Below, one piece after another: positions 24,961 to 34,912 of a DNA stretch of 64,000 nucleotides; position 1 is the stretch's first letter, and every line of letters begins with the position of its first letter. Under the pieces are notes generated by a model, which searched no databases, had not been told where the DNA came from, and was given only the letters and a program-made list of their open reading frames with translations. This DNA is from Amaurobius ferox (lineage: Eukaryota > Arthropoda > Arachnida > Araneae > Amaurobiidae). The DNA lies in the NCBI GenBank assembly GCA_951213105.1, contig OX578153.1, positions 51,890,520 to 51,954,519 on the forward strand, in the 5' to 3' direction. A program made the position numbers and the translations under genes.

Positions 24961-27202
24961 CTCGATACCAGAATCTATTTTTAAGCATCTTTTAATTCTT
25001 CAATGTTTACAATCAAAAATGTTGAAAATCCGTATAGTTGTTCCTAATGACCTCAATTATAGCACGTTATCCTTCATTTTGAAGGGCTTGAAAAAAATCT
25101 TTCGATTGATATCAAGCCTGTTAATGTACCCTCCTATGGTGGGGGACTAAGAACGTCACAAACACAAAATTTGTATCGCGGCTATCTTTCGCTACAGTTA
25201 TTGAAACTGTTAAGTTTCCTAATTATTAAGCTATAAATAACATTCTTTATGCGTAATTATGTCACATTCATTTTGTCCTGCGCTGCCATGTTCAGGAAAT
25301 ACAAAATTCCGAATAAATTTCGAAGATTACGCTCGTATTGAAAAAAAATCCTTTCTAATTCTAGATTTTTCGTTAATAAAGCAGAACATCAAGTTTCCTG
25401 AAAATACACTATTATTTGTGCAGGTATTGTGTACATAAGAAATTGACCACAGGCAAAGTGAAAGACGAACATCACACTAATAATAGTAAAACCGAGTTCA
25501 GGAGGTCCTAAAACATGTATTGGCATCAAATTCAAAAATTTTCGCGAAAACAATACTTTCTCAATACTACGTATGAGAAAGTATAAATTCGCAAGTCGAT
25601 TGTCTAAAAGTATTATGCACAATTCTTTATAATCTGTTAGCTGTATATTATTTCCTTTATTACAACCAGTAACTGTATCTTTAACCCCCAAAAATGTTGA
25701 AATCTTATTCATTACACTACTGCTCACTCAGTCGTTTTAACTCCTTGATTTCTTCTATTGCTTCTTACTCATGCACCTCATCTTGCCTCTATTTCTCAAA
25801 GTACATTGTCATAGAGTTAGAGTACTTTTACCTCCATGAATATTATGTATTTCATTACTCGAGTCACATTGTTTTCTTATAAAAGAAAGTTGGTAAGTTT
25901 TATGACACGATTCTTTAATTTATTTGAAACATCTATATCTGAAATGTATTTTTTTATAAATGATGTAATGCCAAACGGATTCTGATTGGAACTTCAACCA
26001 TCAGCCATGTGAAAAGACATTTCTTTCTGTAGTAAAATAAAAAAAATTATAGCTAGAAAAAAACAATAAATTTTTTCTCTAAAAGCTAGAGTTCATTTTA
26101 TGGTATTATATAATTTAGAATTTTGCAACGGACTCTAAATTTTTATTTTTTATGCAATATTCAAGTGAAAATTTAAGTTTTTTTCTTATCAAACCATAAC
26201 GAATCACTTAATTATCTTACATTTTTAACATATTTGTCATCAAATAGCCTTCATTACAGGGCTGTAGGCACTATACTTCTATAGCACTACTCAATTTTCC
26301 CATTAATGTGGATGGTTTGTACTTGTAAATTGATTTTTACGTACTCTTTAATTACTTTTAAATGAAACCGAGAATCTTATCAATCAACTGACAAATTTTA
26401 TCTTGAACTATTTAATATCTTTATCCGTGACAAATTATCTAAATACTTTAATCATTGCAGATTCTAATACACTTTATTTCGTAGTTGTATGTTTATATAG
26501 GGACTTGAAATTGAATATTATACTGTAATCCATAGCGAAATTGAATTTAATGCAAGAAAAGCACTGCCGTAATGGATTATACCAGAGGATTAAGTTATTT
26601 GCATCGTGATCGGTTCATAAAAAATATTTAGTTCAATTTTCGAAGAATAATGAAGAGTGTTTTTAAAAACATAAATATGCACTGCCTTCCAAAGTAGACC
26701 GACTTGATCCGATATCCAATTATATATATTTCTGGGGTTTCTTTAAAAGGGCTATAAATTACTCGCAAATTAGCTTTTTATTTTCCCTCCGATTTCAACC
26801 AGATTCCCTCACATGTACTTCCTGTCAAAATATCAAATGATTTTTCTAACTTGCTTGCCGGCAAGTTAAACGCATACAATATCTCTGAGGAGATTTAAGT
26901 TTCAGGTTTATTTATAAACTTGCCTTCCGGCACATAAATAAGCACTGGAATTTCATGATTCCGTTCCTTCTCTTCAAACATCATTAATCATTAAGCATCT
27001 TTAGAATACCAAAGTTTACTTAACTTCCGTATTTGTTTAAAAAAAATTTCTTGCTTTTGCTCTAATATTTCATCGAAGAAACATATTGAGCTGCAACATT
27101 TGTAACATTTTGAATATCACTGTTTTCCCCAGGTTAAAACATTAAAATATTGAAATTACAACCAATATAGTTAAAAAACTAAGAACACTCTATCCAAAAT
27201 CC

Positions 27203-27205
<3 letters not shown>
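24961..27205. other. Intergenic, no supported gene
   Basis: The longest ORF, 112 codons at 25389-25727 (-), has a hydrophobic stretch near its C-terminus (GFTIISVMFVFHFACG) but no family match I can name and no splice or polyA context. It is left unannotated. ORF 25694-25882 overlaps it on the other strand. Confidence 0.45.

Positions 27206-27252
<47 letters not shown>
27206..27252. repeat. (AT)n microsatellite at the 3' edge of the Penelope-like element
   Basis: 47 bp of pure AT directly abut the end of the Naiad-type element. Insertion into microsatellites is known for this clade, so this is probably its target. Confidence 0.95.
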
Positions 27253-27256
<4 letters not shown>

Positions 27257-27751
27257 TATGAAGGGTGAAGGTATAGATTGAACATATAAGGTGGTGGAGA
27301 AAAATTAAAGGGGAATAAAGTGCAAAGCAAGAAGGGGGATACATACAGGTAAGGCAGTAAAAGGCCAGGGGGGATTGTGACCCCCTGTTACCGGTTAAAG
27401 CAGCTTTAATCCATGAAAACACTCCCAGAGCCACTACCTTCCTGAAGCAATCCTCCGTCCGACAAAACGCCAAGAAACATCAACGACATAAATGAATCAT
27501 AAACCAGAGTTCCGGATGGGGACGGATAGAATAAACAAAGAAACATATCCACAAAGAGCATGTCTGACACCTCACAAATAACATTCCCGTAATCAAGTCG
27601 TACCATCCTAATTAAAGTGCACTATACGTACGTATACCGCATTATAACATTAGCTTGTTGAAATTGGTACGAGTGGTGTTCGCATTATTATAAAAGGCGT
27701 TATAATAATGTAGATAACGAATTGGATAATGTTGTTTCACTGCTTCTGCTA
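27253..27751 (-). other. 3' untranslated region of the Naiad element
   Basis: Non-coding sequence between the RT stop and the (AT)n target. It contains a short strong hairpin, CAGGGGG-TCACAAT-CCCCCCTG (about 27365-27387). A selenoprotein-coding element would need a SECIS element in this region. I could not identify a convincing SECIS core by eye. The 73- and 66-codon ORFs here are incidental. Confidence 0.55.
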
Positions 27752-28641
27752 TTAATTTTCTCTCGCATCCCTCACGTACTTCCTTTGCTGCATTTGTCTT
27801 TTATAACGTTGTAGATGGTTAATTTTCAAGTTTCGGAAAATACTGTTACTCAGGTTAGAATTCCAATCGATTATGTAGTTTATATCAATATCGAAAGTAT
27901 TTCTCTTATCAAAAAGTTTGAAACATATGGAGTCCTGTGTATCATAATAAATACTGATGTCCAAAAAATCTACACATTCTTCCTGGTTATTATGAGATTC
28001 GATAAGTTCGAGGTTTGTTGGGTAGAATCCAAAATCAAACTGACATGAACGATCTATTGTACCAATCAAAACGTCATCCACGAACCTAAAAAACGGAACT
28101 TCGTTAAGTAAATATGTCCCTTGTTCATATTTATTAAGATACATGTCGGCGAGGATGGAAGAACATCCGCCTCCCATAGGAATTCCTTGTACCTGCTTGT
28201 AAAAACATATGCCGTTATATAAGATGTTCTCGTATAATACGAGTTTTATTAATTGTTTGTATTTGTTGATGGTGATCGTTGATTGCAATTTGTAAGTTTC
28301 GTATGTTTCAACCAATATATCATACAAATTCTTTAAATTAACATTGTTGAAAAGGTCTTTGAAATTGTAACATTTTAAGTATAACTTATCTTTTATTGTG
28401 CACAATTTTTTAATCGCTTCGCAATTATTTGATACCATGACATTGCCGCCTGCTTTAATTTCTTTTAATGCAGATTTTAGTATGTTTAACAAGTTGGCAT
28501 TGGCTTTTGTGAGATAGGTTCAACATCCCACAGTTACTGGGCGGAATTTTACTGGTTTTTTGTGCATTTTAGGAATCATTACTAAGTATGGAAATTTTAC
28601 TTTCCCGATGTCATATCTGATTCTTTTATAAATTGCCTTAA

Positions 28642-29359
28642 GGGGACGGTAGACGTTGAAATTTTTTTTATTTATATATTGACTTAGAAAGATGAAAATT
28701 TGTATAATTATTCCTCTTAACATTACTATATAAAATACTATTAATTTTTTTTCAATTTTATTATAATTTTGTATTTTTTTTTAAATTTAATTTTTTTTAA
28801 CGAAAATTTCAAAATGCTCCTTGCGTACCATTTGTTCACATTTTTGATTAATTTTACATTGTGATCACTCAAAAACACATTATTAACAAATTTGGGTATT
28901 CATTTTTAAGTCCCTTAGAATGTCAATTTTTAAAAAATATTTTTCTGCGTTGAAACTTAATTTTCATCATTAAATTAGATTCTTTTATTCACTTTTAATT
29001 ACCTTAATAAAATCCAATTATAAAATGCATACCCAGTTTCATTAAAAAGTATGAAAGGTGTCTTATTGCCAAATTTCATGCATCTCAAACAAAAATTAAG
29101 ACGCATGGAGCATTTTAAAAATGTAAAACCTTTGAAAATTCCGTTTCAAAAAACATGCATTTAACCTTTTGTTTACGGGTGGGACAGCGTCCATCCCAAA
29201 CGAAGAACCTCCCAAAAAGACAGATATTTGGCATACCCTATCCCAAACAGTTCGATCCCCCTTTGCAAGCATTGGCGTCCATGGAAATCGCCGGCAGAAA
29301 CATTGCACCTGCTGTCAGCAGGTGCAATGTTTCAGATCATTTCAACGTCCACCGTCCCC
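28642..29359. mobile_element. piggyBac-type MITE inside the Naiad RT
   Basis: The left end starts GGGGACGGTAGACGTTGAAA; the right end is its reverse complement with one difference (GGGGACGGTGGACGTTGAAA). TTAA lies on both sides (28638-28641 and 29360-29363). A TTAA target, G/C-rich start and absence of transposase point to a non-autonomous piggyBac-superfamily element of 718 bp. Removing it with one TTAA joins the two RT halves in frame, so boundaries and duplication are exact. Confidence 0.93.
29297..29333. repeat. Perfect 18-bp-stem hairpin inside the MITE
   Basis: GAAACATTGCACCTGCTG and its exact reverse complement are separated by a single T. It sits just inside the right inverted end of the MITE. 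Confidence 0.95.
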
Positions 29360-29751
29360 TTAATACGATTTTTAACAGTGCTATGTGTTGATCCAAGATT
29401 TTTATACATTATTTTGTTGTCATAACTTGTTCTCAGGAGATCCACGTAGTATTTTTTGCATGTAAATGCAAAATTACAAGGGACCTTGTCCATGTATGTT
29501 ATTGCGTATTTATTCCGCAAGGTTTTCAATTTATACCTTTCCAGTCTGCATTCATCAACATTGTTGTATACGATTTTATAGGGATGTTTAAAATCCGTTA
29601 AAATTGCAGCTCTCCATTCCTGGAAAGTTTCTGTTGGGTAACTATACTTGGCGGCAGTTTTATAAATAAAATCATCTATTTCTTGACTAAAAATTATATC
29701 ACATTTATAAAAATTCTGATTGCGGTATTTTGTACTAAGTCGTAATTTTTT

Positions 29752-30590
29752 TTAAAAATCATCCTCATCCATCATGTCTAATTTACCTGTGATAACGTGG
29801 CCGCGTTCATTATCAATGCCGGTATTCGTTTCACAACTGCAAGATGGGTTTTCATATTTGCACATCTGTTTACCGATTTCATTATAATTAAAGATTTTGT
29901 AACCGTTTGTTTTTACATATTTGTAAGTTATTCTGACTTTTGTATTTTGCATAGGAAGCAAGTCGTTGTTGTCTTTCAATATATTTTTAAAGGGACCAGG
30001 TTGTAGTTTTTATTACAGAAGGTAGTGACTAAATATTCCTTATTTGTCTCTTTAATGGGATGAATGTCCAGATCAATATTCAAATTCCTAGCTCTCATCT
30101 TCATCAGATTATAAAATATTGCAATATTGGTCATATATGTATAATGTACTTGTTCTTGATTTGATATCATAGGGTGTTTATACCACTCCATCCATAATCT
30201 CTTGATGCAAATTTTCTTAATACCATAAACCATATTTTTTATCCAAGCAGACCTAGTCGTATGGTTTTCTCTGATTTCTTCAATAAATGTGTTTAGGTAT
30301 TTCAAAGTAGTTTCATATCCTAAGATTTTATTCTTTCCTCCTTGTTTCCATCGTGTTATTTTCTTCTTATTATGATCGTTATTGATGGGAGCATTATTTA
30401 CCGCGGTATAAAATTCAAGATTATGTACTTTTTCAAAATTTATTGAATTTAAGCCAAATGATAAAACAGAGCCGTATTGTTTAATATGGACGTTTTCCCA
30501 CCATAATCGTTCCTTCTGGTCTACTACAATATCGAGGATGGATATCTTTATGTTTTCAAATCCATGGTCTGAGAAGTGACAGAACTCCAT
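29752..30590 (-). pseudogene. Naiad linker with CxC motif
   Basis: The frame at 30590-29976 carries the endonuclease C-terminus and a basic region (KERLWWENVHIKQYG; NDHNKKKITRWKQGG). It shifts near 29980-29990 into the frame that holds ENPSCSCETNTG, with the CxC at 29833-29841. The short CxC domain between endonuclease and RT is the diagnostic feature of permuted Penelope-like elements. A TAA next to an A8 run at about 29750 ends the frame, but the same frame resumes directly after it. Confidence 0.8.
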
Positions 30591-30987
30591 CGTTCTCGTT
30601 TAATCGTTTAAACCGACTTCTGTGTAAATTTATTCTTATGTTTAATTGATTTGTAGTCTGCCCGATGTAACTTAAATCACATACTGTGCAATATATGCAA
30701 TATATACAGCTGTACACTTTACAGAACTCTCTGTAACCAGGTTTATCATTGTTAATTTGTCCTTCATTGGAACATGGACATAGTTTACCTCGCTTGGACT
30801 TGCATTGTCGTAATCGATTTGCCTTCATTTGCTTGAAGTAATGTTCTTGATTGTTTGTATTATTTATCATTGGACTAAATGGATCAATATTGTCATTTTC
30901 ACATGTATTTACCTTACAGACGTTATTTTGTCTTTCCACTCGTTCCTGGTACACGGGTTTGAAATATTTCAAAATGGAATTAATCTA
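30556..30987 (-). pseudogene. GIY-YIG endonuclease domain of the Naiad element
   Basis: The open frame begins just after a TAG at 30985-30987 and has no early ATG, so the true N-terminus is lost or out of frame. It carries a Cys-rich stretch (KRGKLCPCSNEG, then CIYCIYCTVCDLSYIGQT) followed by R-x-N-x-H (NIRINLHRSRF). The YIGQT core is at 30655-30669. The pattern of paired cysteines before YIG and histidines after it matches the CCHH zinc-binding arrangement of Penelope-type GIY-YIG nucleases, which nick the target for primed reverse transcription. The frame is lost near 30587 and the second half (EFCHFSDHGFENIKISIL) continues in the next frame. Confidence 0.85.
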
Positions 30988-32064
30988 TAGCAAAGTCGCT
31001 TGATATAGATCCTACAGTTACCTTGGATCACTGTATTACCGAGCAATTGTAAAAGTATTTACAATGTTGCCAGTTGTGAGTTCAATAAGGTTGTACATAT
31101 CATAAATTTTTTTTCAATAATTTTAACTCTTATTGAGGAGTATAGTAATTGTAGAAAAGAGTGTAGATTCGTACATATGAGTACCGTATCTTACTACATG
31201 TGAAGTATCCATTTCAAATTGTAAGTATATCCCAATTGAAAATTACCGCTATGCCGTCGAAGAGTGGAAAATGTTTTCATGATATCTATTAGTTTTTTTG
31301 GTTGTATTACGATGATAGGGACATATAATATAATCAATCCCCCAACCTAATACAATTTATTTATAATACTAGAATCGCATTGACGTCTATCTACTTTTAA
31401 ATTTAATTAAAGCATGAAAAATATTAAATTCTATACACGATAAAAATACTGTCCTAAATGTCAATGAACCGGTTAAAACATTAAAACATTAAAGCATTAA
31501 AATCCAATAAAACTTTATAATATGAAAAGTGTTAAATGCCTAAAACAAAACGTTATGAATACATTCGATGAGCGATGTCAAACCTAACGAGACGCAGTAT
31601 GATGTAAAACCCACAAATAAATAAACTCAATTATGTACGTTCGAAGCCATTAAATAGCCGTATTATGTCTATCGTAATAGTGCCTCATACCAGCACACCA
31701 CTGTCCTCACGGCAGCAGACGAGAAGAACCCCATATAGAACTCTAATTCGCGTATCCATAAAAGAGACGTTTAAAGAAGAATCTCATTAAGGACGGAGAA
31801 CAACTTCATCACAGTCAGTGGTTGGGAATCTCGTATAAAATACAGTAAACGAAAACCGGAACGTAATTTGAAACAAAATTAGAAAATCCCAGGCGCAATG
31901 CTGCTCTATCAGCTTTCTAAATAACATGTATATAAGAACATTAAAAATTTAATGATATTTCAAAACGATACACTTAAAGCTTCGTATATCAAAGGCACCA
32001 TGCCGCTCTTTCAATATAAGCCAAAACAGTATTTATAAAGGGTGAAGGTAACGGTATAATATTG
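30988..32064 (-). other. Presumed 5' region of the Naiad element
   Basis: No ORF. It ends upstream with the TTCACCCTTTATAAATA motif also found at the 3' edge. Two related phrases, GCAATGCTGCTCTATCAG and CACCATGCCGCTCTTTCA (about 31896 and 31997), suggest an internal duplication. Assignment to the element is inference. Confidence 0.45.
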
Positions 32065-32112
32065 AATAATTTCAATATTTTGAATTTATAAATTCAAAAT
32101 ATTGAAATTATT
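32065..32112. repeat. Perfect 48-bp palindrome
   Basis: The centre is TTTATAAA at 32085-32092. Every base from 32065 to 32112 pairs with its mirror, with no loop. It is AT-rich and lies just outside the proposed 5' end of the Naiad element. Confidence 0.97.
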
Positions 32113-32157
32113 TTTGTGTATTCATAAATGGTACCATATATAAAACAACTTTTTTTT

Positions 32158-32454
32158 TTACTTTCCCATGCGTAGCATTGAAAAAGTATTGTTTTCACGA
32201 AAATTTTCTATTTCGAGATTTTGATGCCAATATATATTTAAATACCTATTGAACACGTTTTGACTATTTTTGGAGTGATGACCTTCTGTCTGTCTGTCTG
32301 GTCCATTTATTGTGTACACAATAGCCACCACAAATATTAATAGATTTTTATGAACTTTCATATTCTACTTTGATGTAAGAAACCTCGAACTAGATATAAT
32401 TTTTTTTTAATTCGAGCGAGAATTTCGAAATTTATTCGAAATTTTATACTTTTT
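32158..32454 (-). repeat. R2-related truncated fragment
   Basis: It begins with ACTTTCCCATGCGTAGCATTG, a variant of the R2 hairpin start, and then diverges, with a GTCTGTCTGTCTG stretch. Recognisable R2 stops before the next complete copy begins. Confidence 0.5.
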
Positions 32455-33378
32455 ACTTTCCTTATATACACAGTGTATAAGGAAAGTATTGTGACGGGGT
32501 CGAAAATTCGAATTCGAGTTTTCGACGGGAGAGCACGTTTCAAGCATTCCTGATCACGCACCAAACATTTTTGAGGTGATATCTGTGTCTGTGTGTGAAA
32601 GTATGTGTGTGTGTGAAAATATGTGTGTGTGTGTGTGGAGATGATATCTCACAAACGAATGGAGCGATTCGAATGAAAATTGGTACAAAAATCACAATCC
32701 GTGAATACTGGAAGCCTATTGTTTTTAAACGTAATCGAATGCTCAGAACCCTTTAAATTTTCGAGTGAACTTTTAAAAACACCACCAAAAACTCAAAACC
32801 TTTAATAAAGTTTCAAATAGACATTTCTTATGTAATTTTTAATTAAAAAACGATTGACATAAACTTTAGAACGCTAGCATGAACCGTTCTCGAGATATTA
32901 CACATTTTTAAAATAAATTTCCCCTAAATTAAGAAAAAATATTAACTGTTGAGAAATATGTTCACTTTTCATATATAATATCAAGCGATAAATTTGGTGA
33001 AATCATTTTCGTGGATGTAGCTCGTTCCATTCATGAGAAAAGATAATTTGAGTAATACTTTTGTATTTGAACGCCAATAGTCATTTATTTATCTGCTATA
33101 AGAATATATTTCTCTCCATACCGCTTGGCGAGATTTTGGCGACGAATTTGGCGGAATTTCGCCAACTTGGCGAGTTTTTGAAATATTGCCAAATTAACGA
33201 AAATCTCGCCAAATGGATAAAAATGACGCTAATCAATGAAAATGACGACTAATTGTCGAAAATTCAATATCTTGGAAAAATATAAGTATCTACTCTAAGA
33301 AAAATATATTTTTTTACTGTAAATGTAGTAAATTCATTGCATTATATAAGGAAAGTCGTGTTGCCCACATCAGATTTT
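32455..33378 (-). repeat. R2 repeat, complete copy
   Basis: In inverted orientation: terminal hairpin at 32455-32487 (ACTTTCCTTATATACA / TGTATAAGGAAAGT), GTCGAAAATTCGAATTCGAG, (TG)n, GAACCGTTCTCGAGATAT, a TTGGCGA-rich core, then ATATAAGGAAAGTCGTGTTG and CCCACATCAGATTTT at the far end. The subterminal GGAAAG sequence is complementary to part of the hairpin. Confidence 0.9.
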
Positions 33379-33729
33379 ATAACATGGCAGCATAGAATAA
33401 AACTTGACATTCAATCCTTGTTGTGAAAAGTAGCAACGATATAAATATTTTTGTTTGTGACGATATTAGTTCCCCTTCCCCCTGGGAGGTACATTGTCAA
33501 GTATTATATCGTTCTAAAGATTGTTTTAAGCCCTTTAAAGTGAAGTTAACATGTTATAGTTGTAATAATTTGGATCTACGATACTAATTTTTCAAATTTT
33601 TTCTAATAAAATTTGAAAAACAGTGAAATCTGGTTTGAGAAAGTCGAGTTGCAGCACACTACAGTTATTTCATTTACATGTTTGTAAGTGACATTCAGAG
33701 ATAAACTCGTACAAAGGGTTTACATTTTC
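33379..33729. other. Spacer between two R2 copies
   Basis: No gene or repeat recognised. Confidence 0.5.
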
Positions 33730-34653
33730 ACTTTCCTTATATACAATAATAAGGAAAGTATTGTGATGGGGTCGAAAATTCGAATTCGTGTTTTCGACGG
33801 GAGAGCACATTTTAAACATCCCTGATCACGAATCGAACATTTTTGAAGTGATGTCTGTGTGTGTGTCAGTGAGTCTATGGAGAAGATAACTGACGAACGA
33901 ATGGACCGATTCGAATAAAATTTGGTACAAAAATTACAATCCGTAAACACGGGTTGGTCGTGTGGTCAGGGTCTTCAATCATTCAATCAATCCGTAAACA
34001 CGGGAAGCCTATTGGTTTTATACGCAATCGAATGTTCAGAACTACCCTAAATTTTCGAGTGAAATTTTGAAAAAAAACGTCAAAAAATCAAAAAAGCTAA
34101 TAAAGTTACGCAAATAGACATTTCTTATGTAATGTTTTATTAGAAAACGATTGACATAAGTTTTAGAATGCTAACATGAACCGTTCTCGAGATACTGCAC
34201 ATTTTTCAAAAAATTATCAAAAAATCATATAAAATGAAAAAATATTTCCTATTGAGAAACATGTTCATTTTTCATATGTTATTCCATGCGATAGATTTGC
34301 GACGTGGATCTCGTGGATCTAGCTCGTTCCATTCATGAAAAAAGATACTTTGAGTAATACTTTTGTATTTGAACGCCAATAGTCATTTATCTGCTGCAAG
34401 AATAACTTATTTCTCCGTCCGTAACGCTTGACGAGGTTTTGGCGACGAATTTGGTGGGATGTCGCCAACTTAACGACTTTTTTCAGTGTTGCTAAATTAA
34501 CGAAAAACTCGCCAAATGGATAAAAATGACGCTAAATTAATGGAAATGACGACTCATTGACGAAAATTCAATATCTTGGAACGAATATAAATTATATAAG
34601 GAACGAATATAAATTATATAAGGAAGTCATGTGCTGCCCACATCAGATTTTTT
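33730..34653 (-). repeat. R2 repeat, complete copy
   Basis: The hairpin is at 33730-33759, followed by the same ordered blocks as the previous copy, ending GTGCTGCCCACATCAGATTT. A short internal direct duplication (GGAACGAATATAAATTATAT twice) lies at about 34575-34622. About 60 bp at 33953-34010 duplicate the phrase 'CCGTAAACACGGG'. Confidence 0.9.
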
Positions 34654-34891
34654 CTAACGATTCGATATCAGTCAGAGAGACATCAAACGTAGATTTTATC
34701 GACATCAAAAATTAAAAAAATCCCTCTCGTTCCATGTTAATTTCTCCCACCCCCCACCCCACCCCTCACCTTTGGCCTTCGTTATCTAAAGCCTGTAATC
34801 TAAAACTTTCGCATTTGGTGGTTTCCTGGTGATTATCAAAGTGTCGTTTATTAATGTTGTCTGTTATTTCTTAATTTAAATAACAATAGGC

Positions 34892-34906
34892 TATTTTTCA
34901 TTTTAG
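34892..34906 (+). promoter_or_regulatory. Candidate 3' splice site before the 886-codon ORF
   Basis: A pyrimidine tract (CTATTTTTCATTTTAG) ends six bases before the ATG at 34913, with a possible branch sequence TAACAAT at about 34881. This suggests an intron in the 5' UTR, or further coding exons upstream. Confidence 0.55.
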
Positions 34907-34912
34907 GTCACT

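Larger units (their letters stand above)
27752..29751 (-). pseudogene. Naiad reverse transcriptase, with in-frame UGA and MITE insertion
   Basis: The N-terminal part 29751-29364 (YMDKVPCNFAFTCKKYY) is cut off by the MITE and resumes at 28637 in frame with KRIRYDIGKVKFPYLVMIPK and KFRPVTVGC. A TGA at 28520-28522 follows directly after a Cys codon, and the frame continues (TYLTKANANLLNILK) to the palm: QGIPMGGGCSSILADMYL, FFRFVDDVLIG (catalytic FVDD at 28073-28084), then FLDISIYYD. It ends at 27752. The protein copies element RNA at a nicked target. The TGA could be selenocysteine, reported in spider Naiads, or simple decay. Confidence 0.85.
27253..32055 (-). mobile_element. Naiad-type Penelope-like element, degraded
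   Basis: Read on the minus strand the domain order is GIY-YIG endonuclease (30.98-30.56 kb), a linker with a CxC motif (to 29.75 kb), then reverse transcriptase (to 27.75 kb). Canonical Penelope elements have the endonuclease last. N-terminal endonuclease plus CxC defines the Naiad/Chlamys group. The motif TTCACCCTTYATAAATA occurs in the same orientation near both edges (about 32029-32049 and 27254-27272), as expected for pseudo-LTRs. The copy is dead: two frameshifts, one in-frame TAA and a MITE insertion. The 5' limit is set only by that repeated motif. Confidence 0.82.

Noticed and set aside
25389..25727. 112-codon minus-strand ORF as a membrane protein gene
   Set aside because: It has a single hydrophobic stretch, no start context, no homology I can name and no splice or polyA signals. 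Too weak to annotate.
27252..27606. Minus-strand ORFs of 73 and 66 codons downstream of the RT
   Set aside because: Overlapping frames in the element's 3' untranslated region without conserved motifs.
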